From assembly GCA_963932465.1 (NCBI GenBank), contig OZ010796.1, forward strand, positions 72,109,974 through 72,173,973: a stretch of DNA of 64,000 nt. Reading direction: 5' to 3'. The notes below the pieces were generated by a model that saw only the letters and a list, made by a program, of their open reading frames with translations, made no database searches and had not been told where the DNA came from. Shown here in pieces: positions 12,338 to 23,825 of this stretch; the first letter of the stretch is position 1, and each line of letters begins with the position of its first letter. This DNA comes from Maratus speciosus. Taxonomy: Eukaryota; Arthropoda; Arachnida; Araneae; Salticidae. Made by a program: the position numbers and the translations under genes.

Positions 12338-13290
12338 AAGTCGTGGGGAGAAAAGTAAACACCCCCTACTAACTCTGCAACAAATTATCGTAGAAGAAAG
12401 TTACTGGTACCAAACAATTGGAAATAAAGTCTTTTAAATCATGTCAATAAAATTTGCTTAGGGGGGGAGGGGGCATCTACATATCAAAATGAACCAAAAC
12501 TTTGTTTTTTTCAATAGCAATACTCAAGTTTGATGACATAAAGGAATTCTAAACCCACTAATTAGCCTAAATCCAAATTTGCATGAAATTCGCACAATCA
12601 ATTTTAGAGAAATTAATTATTTTAAAATGAGACTATTTTAGGGGCTATATCCAAATGGAAGTTCGGTACTCGATGGTTGAAATGCTACAGAATGACTATG
12701 TCACTTCTATGAATGTATTATTTCTTGCCAATAGGACCCTTTCACTCGCTTAATATGTTTCACTATTGCCAGCCCAAATGTTTCAATAATATGAGTAAAA
12801 TACATCTTTTTCAAATTATGCTTTTTGGTACATCATAGACGACCCCTTAAACCATCATTTCGAAGTCTTTTTCATCATAATTCGAAAAGTACTTGGAAGA
12901 AAAGCTTGAAATTGAGAATTCGCATAAAGCAGGACATAATAAATAAAAATCTATCAAAGAAAAATGTAGGTTGCAATTCATTTTTTTTTTCGAATATTAA
13001 TTTCATAATTTATAATTCATACTATAAAATTTTTAAAATTGCAAATTCACTGTATTTATGTTTGGATTTTTTAGTGTTATAACCACTCAGAAAAATTATC
13101 ACATTAGGATGATAATTTCAGGGGATATAAATAAAAATATGAAAATGTAATTTAACATTAGAAGCTTTCAATTTTAAATGTTTATCATTCGAAAACTTAT
13201 CATCCAAATGACTTCATCCAAATGAAAATTTCGTTTCTAGCCATAGTTTGAACCTAAAATTTAAAATATACTGTCAAAATTGGCTGTTGC

Positions 13291-13326
<36 letters not shown>

Positions 13327-13490
13327 GTTTGGTCTGGTTTTGATTTGTAGATGTCCCCCTAAACAAATTTTATATACATCTTTTAAAAGTAGGCTTTATT
13401 TCCAATCGTTTCGTACCAGTAACTTTCTTAGACTATTATAATTAGTCGCAGAGTTGGTAGGGGGTGTTTACGTTTTTTGTTCCAGGACTG
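12338..13490. mobile_element. TIR element (family A, 1.15 kb), complete copy
   Basis: The left end AAGTCGTGGGGAGAAAAGTA and the right end, in reverse complement CAGTCCTGGAACAAAAAACG, continue as ~100-base inverted repeats sharing 'aaacacccccta', 'aactctgc', 'agttactggtac' and 'ggaaataaag'. The left flank has TA; the right flank has lost it. The interior is AT-rich with an A33 run at ~13289 and no coding frame. The fragment at 1-319 is a relative. Confidence 0.7.
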
Positions 13491-14373
13491 CTTATCCGAA
13501 ATTGATGTGTTAGGTAAATGAATATTGCATATTATACACTAAAATTTGTCAGAAAATTAACTCAAGAATTTTTTATCAGAGATTTATTTTCCCATTAAGA
13601 GGGCTGAATTCAGCTTCCGATGTCTTAATTTTATAGGAAGTGTTAAAATCTTACTCACAGTTCGCCCGCTTTTAACACGGAAAATATTAAATTCAGCCTA
13701 TTAGAAATATCTTGAAAACTAAGAAAAAAAGAGACACCCTTTAAGAAGAGTACACAGAAAAGATGTTAAAAATCTGAATTTTCCGAGAAGATATTTTAAA
13801 TATACGAATGCATCAAAAGTCCATAGACTTAACATTATGGAGGAGAATTCCGAAGATGAGTGACCAGCCCCCTTAACGGTACTGTGTCATCGTCACTGAA
13901 GAAAGATAAAAGAAAAAGAGAACTTATTCTTGAATCTGGTGATGTCATTCTCGAGACCATTTTAAAACGGATGAATTAATGGAATGCATTTGCTCAAGTG
14001 AACGGATAGCCACTGATTTCTGTAAAATGTTTGCATGTGTTTTGCACCACTTATCTAATGCATTTTAAAATAATCACGAGACTATGTGAGAATGCATTTT
14101 AAAACTAAATTTAAGCCAAAATGAGTATTAAATGCCACAGGGGTAAATTGAACAGAAACCTAATGTTGAACCGGACATTAGGAATCTACACTTGGTTAAG
14201 ATTTCGCATGAACTATATAAATCCAATTAGTAAATGTAAGATAGTATATATAAGTTATTCAATAGCACATTCGGTATAAAATAAAATAAGTGTTGTAGGT
14301 TGATTTCTTTTACTTTTTTTAAGGTACATACATTACACTTAATAAGCATTACAAATTACTCTTACTCCTTCTA
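13491..14373. other. AT-rich spacer, no feature recognised
   Basis: No coding, RNA or repeat boundary was recognised. Confidence 0.4.
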
Positions 14374-14740
14374 CAGTGACTCCCAAAAGTTTTCGTACAC
14401 TTTAGAAATGTATGGTAAAAGGGCATTTCCCCGGAATTGAATTCGAATATGCAGTCCAATATTTTTCCACTTCAACTTTGTTATTCTAAATAATGCTCAA
14501 CATTTCTTTTTATTATTGACTGATTTTCTCTTTATATAAAAATGAAAACGGAGGGGGGGGGGGGGGGCAGAGAAAGAATATGCCACAAAAGTCTTCGTAC
14601 ACTGAAATATTTTCGGATAAATTCATAATTAAAATTATCGTCTGTCGTATTATTTTTATTTTTGTATTGTGAGGACAATTAAGCAATAAGCTTTAATTTT
14701 TGCTTGCTTTCTCCATAAAATTCTATTTATTATTTAAATA

Positions 14741-16480
14741 TGGCTGGTAGTCGTAACAAACAACTAACAGCATTCAAAAATTGATTATCTTTCATCATAG
14801 TAGTGGTAAATGAGTTCGGAATATTGCTAAATTAGTTAATTTAACCCATTATGGTGCAGTATATGATAAAACACTTTAAGGGGATCCGGGACACATTTTC
14901 AAAAAAAATTTATTTATTGAGTTAAAATTTTGAAATTTTTTGTGATGGTTAACCATATCATCTGTAAACAAAATCGCATGATAGAACTTCTCATAATTTA
15001 AAAAAAAATTTAAATTTTAAATTTTGTTTAAAAAGTGGGGTAGTTTAAAATCGTTATAACTCGAAATATTATTTATAGAATTTCAACTTTTTTTTCATTT
15101 AAATAAACAGAAATATATAAATTTTAATTTAGAGCCAGCATTTTAAAAAATATTAATTAAAAAAAAATTAAAAATATTTAACGAAAAAATTACAAAAAAA
15201 GTGGTGCAACTTTAAAAAAAAAAAAATCATATTTTCAAAAGTAAATAAAATAATTGAAAAAGATATGTTCCGAGTTTCAACCCTGTATCTTTAACGGCTC
15301 TCAACTTAGAAGAATTTAAATATGAGAAATGGTGAAAAAACCTATCATGAAGAAAAACGCAATTTCACAAGAACTCGTTTCCTTGACAACCATAGCTTGA
15401 AAGGCAGATTTTGAAAACAAACCAAAACGAAAAAAATAATATTTCTTGTTCTAATTAAGATAGAAACATGATTTAAACATCATTTTAAGCAGAAAACGGC
15501 AGAAAAATGTTTAATCCAATAAAAAAATTGAAAATTTGAAGATTTTTGCGTCCCGGACTTCCTTAAAGAAGAAAATCGGATCGAAAACAAGGCAAGAGAA
15601 GGTCGTCCGTCAAAGCTAACACAACGTGATCAGAGATTTATAATTAGCAAAGTTGTAAAAAAATCCACGTTTAAGTCTGTAAAAGTTGCTACAGAATTTA
15701 ATGAAAAATGTTCTACCTCAATTTCAGTTGAAATTATTCGACGAGTGCTGATATCAGCTGGATTAAATGGCGTTCTGCTCGTAGAAATTTTTTTGTTAAT
15801 GAGAAAAACAGAAAGCTTAGGCTTTCCTTCGCAAAATCAATGATAAATAAACCTGAATCGTATTAAAATAATGTCTTATTTGGAGATGAAAGTAAATTTA
15901 ACATTTTTGGTTCCGATTGGCGTATAATTGTATGGAGAAGAAAAAATAAAGAACTTAATCCGAAGAACTTAGTTGGAACAGTTAATCATGGGCGGTGGAG
16001 GTGTCCTTGTGTGGGGGTGCATGGCAGCATCAGGACTAGGTAATTTGGTATTTATTGATTCCATAATGAATCATGAACTTTATTTAAATGTTTTAAAATA
16101 CAATTTAAAATTATCAGCTCACATTTTGGGTATTGGAAAGAACTTTTTTTTTTTTTTTTAAATCACGATAACTATTCCAAGCACACGGCTCTCAACGTTC
16201 GCCTCTGGTGTCTCTATAATGGTCCATAAATTCTGAAAACACCACCTATATCGCCTGATTAAAACCCAGTAGAGCATATTTGGAAAGAAATGTAGATTAG
16301 AGTACGAAGACACGATATTAAAACGAAAAGCGAAATAAAAACAGTAATGATCGATGAATGGAGGAACATTGATCCAGAAATTACAAATAAAAAAGAAAAG
16401 TGCCCAGCTAAACTGATGGCATTGAGCTCACAGACTATTCACACTAATTATATATTATACTCTTATTTTAAAGAATAATG
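14741..16480 (+). pseudogene. dead Tc1-like transposase (DD34E type), split by a TTAA element
   Basis: The family product cuts out the element and joins it at TA. The frame can be read in pieces. 14741-14875 gives MAGSRNKQLT and then, after shifts, VRNIAKLVNL, the N-terminal helix-turn-helix. The TTAA element at 14876-15566 interrupts it. From 15567 the reading is KEENRIENKAREGRPSKLT, the GRPR-like linker typical of Tc1, then a second DNA-binding stretch. The first catalytic Asp is in LFGDESKFN (~15874). 15973-16150 is the open part with VLVWGCMAASG. The second Asp region (DNYSKHTALNVRLWC) is shifted by a run of 15 T. The Glu lies in NPVEHIWKEM after a stop. Many stops and shifts: not functional. 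Confidence 0.8.
14876..15566. mobile_element. TTAA-flanked element with GGGGATCCGGGAC end (691 bp)
   Basis: The left end TTAAGGGGATCCGGGACACA and the right end, in reverse complement TTAAGGAAGTCCGGGACGCA, are bordered by TTAA. Removing it restores 'cactTTAAAGAAG', which joins two halves of the transposase in the expected order, so the empty site is inferable from protein similarity. The interior is very AT-rich with no coding frame. Likely a non-autonomous piggyBac-type element, a different family from the ~200-bp TTAACCC elements. Confidence 0.75.
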
Positions 16481-16494
16481 CGACTCAAAAAAAT

Positions 16495-18445
16495 AAGTGA
16501 AGGGGAATTAGCCCCGTTTCCCCCTTTATACTTAACCAGTGAACCTCCAAATCTAATCAGGAAAGCTCCATATCATAATAAACCGGTATACCAAATTTGG
16601 AGCAAATCGAATAATCTTGAAAAAAAAAACATTTATCTAAATTAAGGTGGTGGACTAACCCTTTATCCTTAACCAATGAATCGCCAAAACGAATCAGGGA
16701 AGCTCCTTAACATAATAAAGCGGTATACCAACTTTGGAGCAAATCGAATCATTCTGCATGAAAAACCCATTTATCTAAATTAAGAGGGGCGGGCTAACCT
16801 CCCTTTTCCCCCTTTACCCTTAACCAATGAACCCCAAAACTAATCAGGGAAGTTCCTTAACATAATAAACCGGTATACCAAATTCGGAGCAAATCGAATC
16901 ATTCTGCATGAAAAACACATTTATCTGAATTAAGGCGGGTGGACTAACCCTGTTTTTCCCCCCTTTATCCTTAACCAATGAACCCCCAAAACTAATCAGG
17001 GAAGTTCCTTAACATAATAAACCGGTATACCAAATTCGGAGCAAATCGAATCATTCTGCATGAAAAACACATTTATCTGAATTAAGGGGGGTGGACTAAC
17101 CCCGTTTTTCCCCTTTTATCCTTAACCAATGAAACCCCAATACTAATCATGGAAGTTCCTTAACTTAATAAACCGGTATACCAAATTCGGAGCAAATCGA
17201 ATCATTCTGCATGAAAAACCCATTTATCTGAATTAAGGGGGAGTGGACTAACCCCGTTTTTCCCCCTTTATCCTTAACCAATGAACTCCCAAAACTAATC
17301 AGGGAAGTTCCTTAACATAATACACCGGTATACCAAATTCGGAGCAAATCGAATGATTCTGCATGAAAAACCATTTATCTGAATTAAGGGGGTGGACTAA
17401 CCCCCCTTTTCCTCCTTTATCCTTAACCAATGAACCCCCAAAACTAATCAGGGAAGTTCCTTAACACAATTAACCGGTATACCAAATTCGGAGCAAATTG
17501 AATGATTCTGCATGAAAAACCCATTTATCTGAATTAAGGGGGGTGGACTAACCCCGTTTTCCCCCTTTACCCTTAACCAATGAACCCCCAAAACTAATCA
17601 GGGAAGTTCCTTAACATAATAAACCGCTATACCAAATTCGGAGCAAATCGATTCATTCTGCATGAAAAACACATTTATCTGAATTAAGGGGGGTGGACTA
17701 ACCCCGTTTTTCCCTCTTTATCCTTAACCAATGAACTCCCAAAACTAATCAGGGAAGTTCCTTAACATAATAAACCGGTATACCAAATTCGGAGCAAATC
17801 GAATCATTCTGCATGAAAAACCCATTTAACTGAATTAAGGGGGTGGGGTGTGGACTAACCCCGTTTTTCCCCCTTTATCCTTAACCAATGAACTCCCAAA
17901 ACTAATCAGGGAAGCTCCTTAACATAATAAACCGGTATACCAAATTCGGAGCAAATTGAATGATTCTGCATGAAAAACCCATTTATCTGAATTAAGGGGG
18001 GTGGACTAACCCCGTTTTTCCCCTTTTATCCTTAACCAATGAACCCCCAAAACTAATCAGGGAAGTTCCTTAACATAATAAACCGCTATACCAAATTCGG
18101 AGCAAATCGAATCATTCTGCATGAAAAACACATTTATCGGAATTAAGGGGGGTGGACTAACCCCGTTTTTCCCTCTTTACCCTTAACCAATGAACTCCCA
18201 AAACTAATCAGGGAAGTTCCTTAACATAATAAACCGGTATACCAAATTCGGAGCAAATCGAATCATTCTGCATGAAAAACCCATTTAACTGAATTAAGGG
18301 GGTAGTGTGTGGACTAACCCCGTTTTTCCCCCTTTATCCTTAACCAATGAACTCACAAAACTAATCAGGGAAGCGCCTTATCACAGTGAACCTAGGAAAA
18401 AATTTTGAAGCAAATCGGATGTTTCTATCAAGAGTTATCGCGTTA
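16495..18445. repeat. ~152-bp minisatellite array, about 13 units
   Basis: Each unit carries 'cttaaccaatgaac', 'aactaatcagggaag', 'aaccggtataccaaat', 'ggagcaaatcgaatcattc', 'gcatgaaaaac' and a G-run/C-run pair 'aaggggggtggactaacccc'. The word 'cttaaccaatgaa' recurs near 16671, 16820, 16972, 17124, 17276, 17427, 17574, 17727, 17880, 18030, 18183 and 18340. The first and last units are the most diverged. The array sits between the transposase end and the inner right repeat of the Tc1 element. The G/C-run pairing suggests a small hairpin in each unit. Not coding, and not CRISPR: there are no unique spacers. Confidence 0.9.
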
Positions 18446-18512
18446 CGTACATACGTACGTACGTACATACACACATACATACATACATACATACATACAT
18501 ACATACAGAACG
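18446..18512. repeat. ACGT/ACAT tetranucleotide microsatellite
   Basis: 'acgtacatacgtacgtacgt' followed by about eight 'acat' units. It directly follows the minisatellite array and may have moved with it. Confidence 0.85.
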
Positions 18513-18881
18513 GGCGGGCACATTAGCTTTCAGGCTTTGATAGCCTGTGAGCTAAAAACTAGTGAAAGCTATTCCTAGACGTTTAAAAACTGTTGTTTAT
18601 ACTAAAGGATATCATACCAAGTGCTAATTTAACGAAATATTACAGTATTTACTAATATGTAAAGGTTTTTTAAAAGTGTACGAAGACTTTTGAGAGGTAA
18701 CTTTTTTGTTACTTTTTTATTACTGATTTTTTAAAAATAACGTTTTATTATGTTTTTAAAATATTTTACGTAGTTTTGTTAAGAATAAGTTGTAGTTCTT
18801 ATTATAAAATACTCTTTCTGAAATATTAATTTTAATTAATGGATAGAACACAATTTCATTGAAATTCGAAAGTGTACGAAC

Positions 18882-20061
18882 CAGTGGTGTATCTAGACTT
18901 ATCATTTCGGAAGGAGCTGAGATATAGTAGAATTTTCCAAGAAAGAACCACAACAAACGGGGAAAATTCCGCTTTAAACAGGTTTTTATCATGAGAGGTA
19001 ACGCATCTATTATACAGTCAAACCTCCTAAAATGAAATCGTATGGAACTGGGAAATTTTAGTTTCAGGCGGGTATTCATCTTAACAAGTATAACTCCATG
19101 GTTATAGCACATTTTGTAAAACTGAAAATTATCTACTAAAAAAAAGGTATCTCAATAAAAAGTAAATAAAATCGAAGTAAAGAGAAATTTAAAAATATTT
19201 CAGAGCGTTCTCACTCTACCCCACGTCCTTCAACACATTCTAGGACTTATTTTGCAGCATACATGCATGACATTTCCAATATTTAAGTATTGAATAACGT
19301 TTTTCTTTTTCTCATAAATGGGATGCATTTGGAATAGTGATGATGGCGACTTTTTTGAGACTGCCACGTCCCAAAAATTGGCTTAAACTGCCAAATTTGA
19401 CTGTATTTTCCGAATTCTTTTTAATCATAAACTGTTGTTGATACGAAACTTTTTGTATATTCGAGATTAAGAATCACTCAATCAGATTTATGATGTATTT
19501 TATATGTAAATAAAACTTATTTCTAATCAAAAAGTTTCACAGCCATAGAACAAACTTTTTTGTCAATATTTTATAATGCTATGGAAATAAAATAACATAT
19601 CACAGTGCTGTAACGAGCTGTATTAACAAGTCTATAACGTATCAAGCATTTAAGCAAATTAAAAAAAAATGGTTTAAGGCTTTGCAGTTCATACTGCGAA
19701 GATGCCTCAATCTATGCATTGCCTTAAATCACAGATTTTACACTGATACATAGCAAATGTAAACATTTTATTAATATGCAGTTTTAATCACCAGATATCA
19801 CGTTTTACACAATGAAAAGCGTGTAAATAGCACCTGTGTGTGACGGAAACTTTTCTGAAATGGTTATTTCGTAGTCTCTGCTAAATAACACTCTCTAAGA
19901 TGAAAAACTATCTAAAACGGAATACTTTTCTGGTTTCTTTTGAATTTCATCTTCGAATGTTTCATTATATTTTTCTAAAGTTTCGTAATTAAACTTGATA
20001 TTTTCTACAAATTTCGGAGGGGGCTAAAGCCTCATCAGCCCACCCCCTGAATACGCCACTG
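18882..20061. mobile_element. non-autonomous hAT element (1180 bp) with perfect 8-bp target duplication
   Basis: The left end CAGTGGTGTATCTAGA and the right end, in reverse complement CAGTGGCGTATTCAGG, are classic hAT-style termini. GTACGAAC occurs immediately before (18874-18881) and immediately after (20062-20069), an exact 8-bp duplication. It landed in the right terminal repeat of the Tc1 element. The interior has no transposase; the 118-codon minus-strand frame across its left border is chance. Confidence 0.9.
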
Positions 20062-21086
20062 GTACGAACAGTTTTGGGAGCCACTATATATGCGCTATTT
20101 ATTTTGGCGAGAAAGGTAAATTGGAAGGAAATTTTTTATTTGAATTACTAAATGAAAAGTATCCCAAAATTCACGCAAGGTTTGAATTTTGGGCCAATTG
20201 TGCGGTAAAGTGTTGCCAATGAAAAAACAAGTGGGTAAGTGTGATCGCAGATCGCTGAGAGGGTTTCGTTTAATACCTCTTTTAAAACACTTTATCCTTA
20301 AATTAATAAATCAAAATTGTTAATTTATAATTATTAAATCCTTACATAAATGGCTGCACACTTACATTCAATTGTAAAATAATTAGAAAAATATTTTAAA
20401 ATCAAATTAAAAATATTCAAGAAAAATTATTTAAATAAAATTTTAAAAATCCGAATATTTTTAATTTCAGCAATTTCAAAAATTTAGTGCAGGTATAAAT
20501 AAAATATAAAATTTTTAAAAGCAAAAAAATGCTTAAAACATTTAAAATGATCAAATAATTTAGAAAAATCCATATTAATCCTTACACTTTCCAAATGCCC
20601 ACTAGATGGAACCAAAAATATGCTAACACATATTAAAATTCGAAATAAAAAAAGAAAAACTCCTTTCAGTTACTGAATAATGCTCAATTCTGTGGCTTAT
20701 AATGACAACTTAAAATTGCCAGTAGATGGCAGAAGCAAAAAAAATATATATATTATTTCAGATGACAATATCTTATTAATCATTGAAAATGAGGAATTTT
20801 TTATATTAAATATGGATTTGATTATAGCATCTAAAATTTTAAACATTAATTGTTAATAAATGTGCATTTTTAAAAAAAAAATATAAGTAAATAATTCTCC
20901 GGATTTTTTTAAATTGAAATTTCAGAAATTCTAGATTTTCTCTGTCTGAAAAAAAGATATTTTAAAAATTACTGCTGCGTAAAAAAATAAAAGAAACCTT
21001 TAAACTAGCCCAGCAAAGGGGAATTTTCCTTTAATTAAATCCATCTGAAAATGAAGTGTAATAACAATCAAAACCAAAATTTTTAA

Positions 21087-21156
21087 GTTCCGCCTGACAG
21101 ATCCGAATTCACAACCTTCCGCGTGAAAACAAACGCTTTACTACTGTGCTACGGAC
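21087..21156 (-). tRNA. diverged tRNA-like sequence (probably pseudogene or SINE head)
   Basis: Read on the minus strand it begins GTCCGTAGCACAGTAGTAAA, with an A-box-like TAGCACAGTAG. The length (70 bases) fits a tRNA, but the B box is poor (GGTTGTGAATTCGG) and acceptor pairing is weak. A functional tRNA is unlikely. Confidence 0.3.
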
Positions 21157-21436
21157 ACTCTCCAGTATGTGCTGACATTAAAATTATGTTTTGAAATTAA
21201 AAAAGAACGAATTCATTTAATTAAAATAATATAAGACTTTTTAAAAGTTTATTGATTTTGGGTATGACAGGGGGTATTCATCTCTACGTAAAAAAAAAAA
21301 AAAAAAAAAAAATCAAGTCTGTAACTTAAATAGTTTCCGAGTTCGAGTGCTGGGACGGACAGACAAGGAAACGACACAATAAGTCTTTTGGGAGATGAAC
21401 GAAATGCTAAAAAAGGCAGCGTCACGGTTATTAAAA

Positions 21437-21640
21437 ATGGAGTGCTACACGAAAGAACAACGCGTTTTCACTGTTCAATTACTGCATGGGTCATATCCCG
21501 TTTCGGTGATCAGAGTTGGCCGCTCAGATCATGCGATTTAACGCCGTTTCACTTTTTCTTTGGGTTTTTTTAAGTCTAAGGTTTAAGCTAGCCTAAGACC
21601 ACTCACGCCTTGAAGGAGAAAATTGAGCGTTGTGGAGGCC
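21437..21640 (+). pseudogene. internally deleted mariner-family transposase (start and C-terminus only)
   Basis: ATG at 21437 gives MECYTKEQRVFTVQLLHG, matching the usual opening of the mariner-like transposases that begin with a Tyr-Thr-x-Glu-Gln motif. A few codons on, the next frame reads VISRFGDQSWPLRSCDLTPF, the C-terminal catalytic block (RSCDLTPLDFF-like, including the third acidic residue). The DNA-binding domain and the first two catalytic residues are missing and the two halves are out of frame: the first frame stops at 21541. The continuation KTTHALKEKIERC is the expected downstream part. Non-functional. Confidence 0.7.
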
Positions 21641-21776
21641 ATTTACCCGATATGCTATTCCATCCATAACCCTATACTGTATACTTTATGAATGAATAAA
21701 AAATTTACAATTTTTAATTAGAAACCTGTGTTCTGAGTCAAAATTACTTCTTGCGTGAATTTTGGGACACCCTTTA

Positions 21777-22241
21777 TAATTGAATGTATATGACATAATT
21801 ATAAAAATGTAAAATTTTGTAAGAAAATTACTTATTTTCATTAAACTAAAGTTATTCTTGCTAACAGTGAAAACAGTGCACTTTAAAAAAGCATGTTTCA
21901 TACGCATAATCGGCGTTTAAAAATAAATTTGATAATAATAAAAAAAATAGCTGCACAAAACCTGCTTTTATTAAACATGTAATCTCGTCATTTTTTGGTT
22001 ACCAAGTTCCTTTCAAGGTCATTATCAAGGAAAGTTTGTCTAACAGTGTCGTGTTTGTTGTGCGCGCGATGAATTTTCCGTAATATTCAGCTTAATTTGT
22101 ATAAAAGTTTCTTAATATAATAAATTATTATTTTATTATTTTTTAAAAACTGAGACATTTCATATTGTTTTAAGCGAATCCATCATCATATAGTTCTAAC
22201 GAGAATACACAAACTAAATGTTAGTTTAATTATTTTACATC
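21777..22241. other. AT-rich spacer, no feature recognised
   Basis: No gene, RNA or repeat boundary recognised here. Confidence 0.4.
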
Positions 22242-22448
22242 TTAACCCATTGAGGGATAGTAAGATGTATTATATCCCACTTAATTTCAATCAAGATTTG
22301 TACCAGAATCTTTTAAACTTTACTTTTATAACTTTCGTGAAAAAATTTTGTAAAATTGCATCTCCTTTTTTTCAAATAAAATATTTCAAACATCCCGGTG
22401 TGAACTCAACATCACATGAACACAATTACTCGCCCTTGAAAGGCTTAA
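22242..22448. mobile_element. TTAA-flanked mini-element (207 bp)
   Basis: Starts TTAACCCATTGAGGGATAG; the right end in reverse complement is TTAAGCCTTTCAAGGGCGAG. Inner words 'tgtaccagaatc' and 'cccggtgtgaac' form the CACCAG-type inner pair. The 70-codon frame crossing it is not a gene. Confidence 0.6.
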
Positions 22449-22605
22449 TGGACAAAATTTAAATATAAAGGATAACACACAGCCAAATGATCTAACAGAC
22501 ATAATTCTTTTTCGAGATTGTCTAGACAGACAGACACGTGAAAAACACTCAACATTTTCTTTCAGATTAAATTAGTCACTCGATGATGATGATTATATAT
22601 ATATA

Positions 22606-23016
22606 CAGGGTAGTGTCCACTCTCAACGATGTCCAATGGCTAATTCCTAAACCGTTCGTCATAGACATATAGTTCCAATTACAAAAATGTTTTAAATGAG
22701 ATAAAAAAGTACTTTAAAAGCGATTCCGGTCAATAAAAACATTTCTTTAAAAATTACGAAACGTAATTTTTTATATTGTCCCCCGGTCCTATAAGTTATG
22801 TTTAGTAAAATTTTTCTATTACACTGATAAGTAAAACAAAAAAGTTCTGTTATTCTACGATTAAAACTGACCGAGTCATAGCTGTTTAAAGTTGGAGTAT
22901 ATATTTGCCGCGAAATAGAGGTCATTCACAAAACATTTTTGTAATTGGAACTCTATATGTCTATGACAAACGGTTTAGGAATTAGCCATTGGACATCATT
23001 GAGAGTAGACACCCTG
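22606..23016. mobile_element. palindromic TA-flanked mini-element (411 bp), relative of the 479-bp satellite
   Basis: Ends CAGGGTAGTGTCCACTCTCA and, in reverse complement, CAGGGTGTCTACTCTCAATG sit in TA-rich flanks. Arms of ~95 bases share 'tccaatggctaattcctaaa', 'ccgtt' and 'attacaaaaatgttt'. The centre includes 'tattgtcccccggtcctataagtt'-type sequence. The same end and the same centre words recur in every unit of the array at 35732-48667. Probably mariner-type by its TA target and CAGGGTG end. Confidence 0.75.
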
Positions 23017-23289
23017 TATATATTTACATTTAAGGCTATTTGGCTAATAGATGGATATATGTTGACTGCGGTATTAATTGATTAAATAAGAATACTTTTC
23101 AATTCCAGAGTTCCTTTCTTCTTCCCTGCTCACCATAAAAATATGTTCAAATAATCTTTTTTTTTTTTTTTCGTTTTTAACACTTTCCAACATAATTGAA
23201 AAGTGTTTATGAATTGTGTTTGTCTGTCTGTCTGCCGACTGTCTCTCTGTCCGAGCTCTATCTCGCGTAAATATTCTCGGATTGCCATG

Positions 23290-23825
23290 TAATTGATATA
23301 TATTAATGAGGTTTATTATAGCGTGTTCGGTATTGAAAATGAAGTGTGTAGCATTTATAGTTAATTTACAGGGAGACTCCAAGGAATCCCATTACATGAC
23401 GGTCTATGTGGGAAATCATTTGCGATGTATTTTAAGACGGCTTGCATTGACGTCACGTTGCTATTAGCAACGACTGATGGTATTGCATCTGGAGCCCACA
23501 CGGAACGTCAGAATTCCTCGTTTGCCGTTAAAAGCACGTGTTGTCTTTCTGATTAATTTAGATTTTTATTATTTTTATTATTATACTGCTAATAAGTCTA
23601 ACAAGTCAAATGGAGAGCACCACATTCGCCTTATATTTGGGCGCCATGTGAAGCGATACCAGATTCTTCTGAACATGTGACGTCATGTGCAAGCCGTCTA
23701 TTCTATTTCAAAGATATTGAAATTGATATATATCACTGAGGTGCACATCGAATAGGGCATGCATAGCATTCATTGTTCATTTACAAGGACACACAAAACA
23801 ATTCGGTTACAGTACTGCTTATTAG
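23290..23825. repeat. diverged duplication flanking a small inverted-repeat element
   Basis: 'aattgatatatattaatgag' with 'gtgtagcatttatagttaat' (23291-23400) recurs as 'aattgatatatatcactgag' with 'catagcattcattgttcatt' (23717-23825). Between them lies a separate element (23436-23699). 'tctgtctgtctgccgactgt' lies just upstream, at about 23220-23245. Confidence 0.5.
23436..23699. mobile_element. small TIR element (264 bp) with AGACGGCTTGCA ends
   Basis: The left end AGACGGCTTGCATTGACGTC and the right end in reverse complement AGACGGCTTGCACATGACGT share the terminus and a TGACGTCAC palindrome. No frame of note. Superfamily not assigned. Confidence 0.65.

Larger units (their letters stand above)
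14374..20086 (+). mobile_element. Tc1-like element of IR/DR type, interrupted three times
   Basis: Outer ends CAGTGACTCCCAAAAGTTTT (left) and, in reverse complement, TAGTGGCTCCCAAAACTGTT (right) are flanked by TA. A second pair of the same signal sits inside: 'caaaagtcttcgtacac' near 14588 and 'gtgtacgaagacttttg' near 18675. Each is ~210 bases from its outer partner once the hAT insertion is removed, the double-repeat (IR/DR) layout known from Sleeping Beauty-like elements. Nested inside are a TTAA element, a 152-bp minisatellite and a hAT element. Without them about 1.7 kb remains, the usual Tc1 size. Confidence 0.8.
20153..21776 (+). mobile_element. mariner-type element with internal deletion
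   Basis: Ends carry 'gtatcccaaaattcacgc' at the left and 'gcgtgaattttgggacac' at the right: inverted terminal repeats of the GGGTGTCCCAAAA type. Inside lies a transposase remnant (21437-21640) that keeps only the start and the C-terminal part of the gene, and a tRNA-like stretch on the other strand. The element is 1.6 kb but most of it is non-coding AT-rich sequence. Confidence 0.65.

Noticed and set aside
16495..18445. Regular repeats that might suggest a CRISPR-like array
   Set aside because: The whole 152-base unit is repeated with no unique spacers, and the setting is a eukaryotic Tc1 element.
18756..19112. 118-codon minus-strand frame
   Set aside because: It spans the exact junction between the Tc1 terminal repeat and the hAT insertion, so it cannot be an ancestral gene.
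23074..23382. 102-codon minus-strand frame
   Set aside because: Contains translated 'tctgtctgtctg' repeat and poly-Lys from a T run; no domain.
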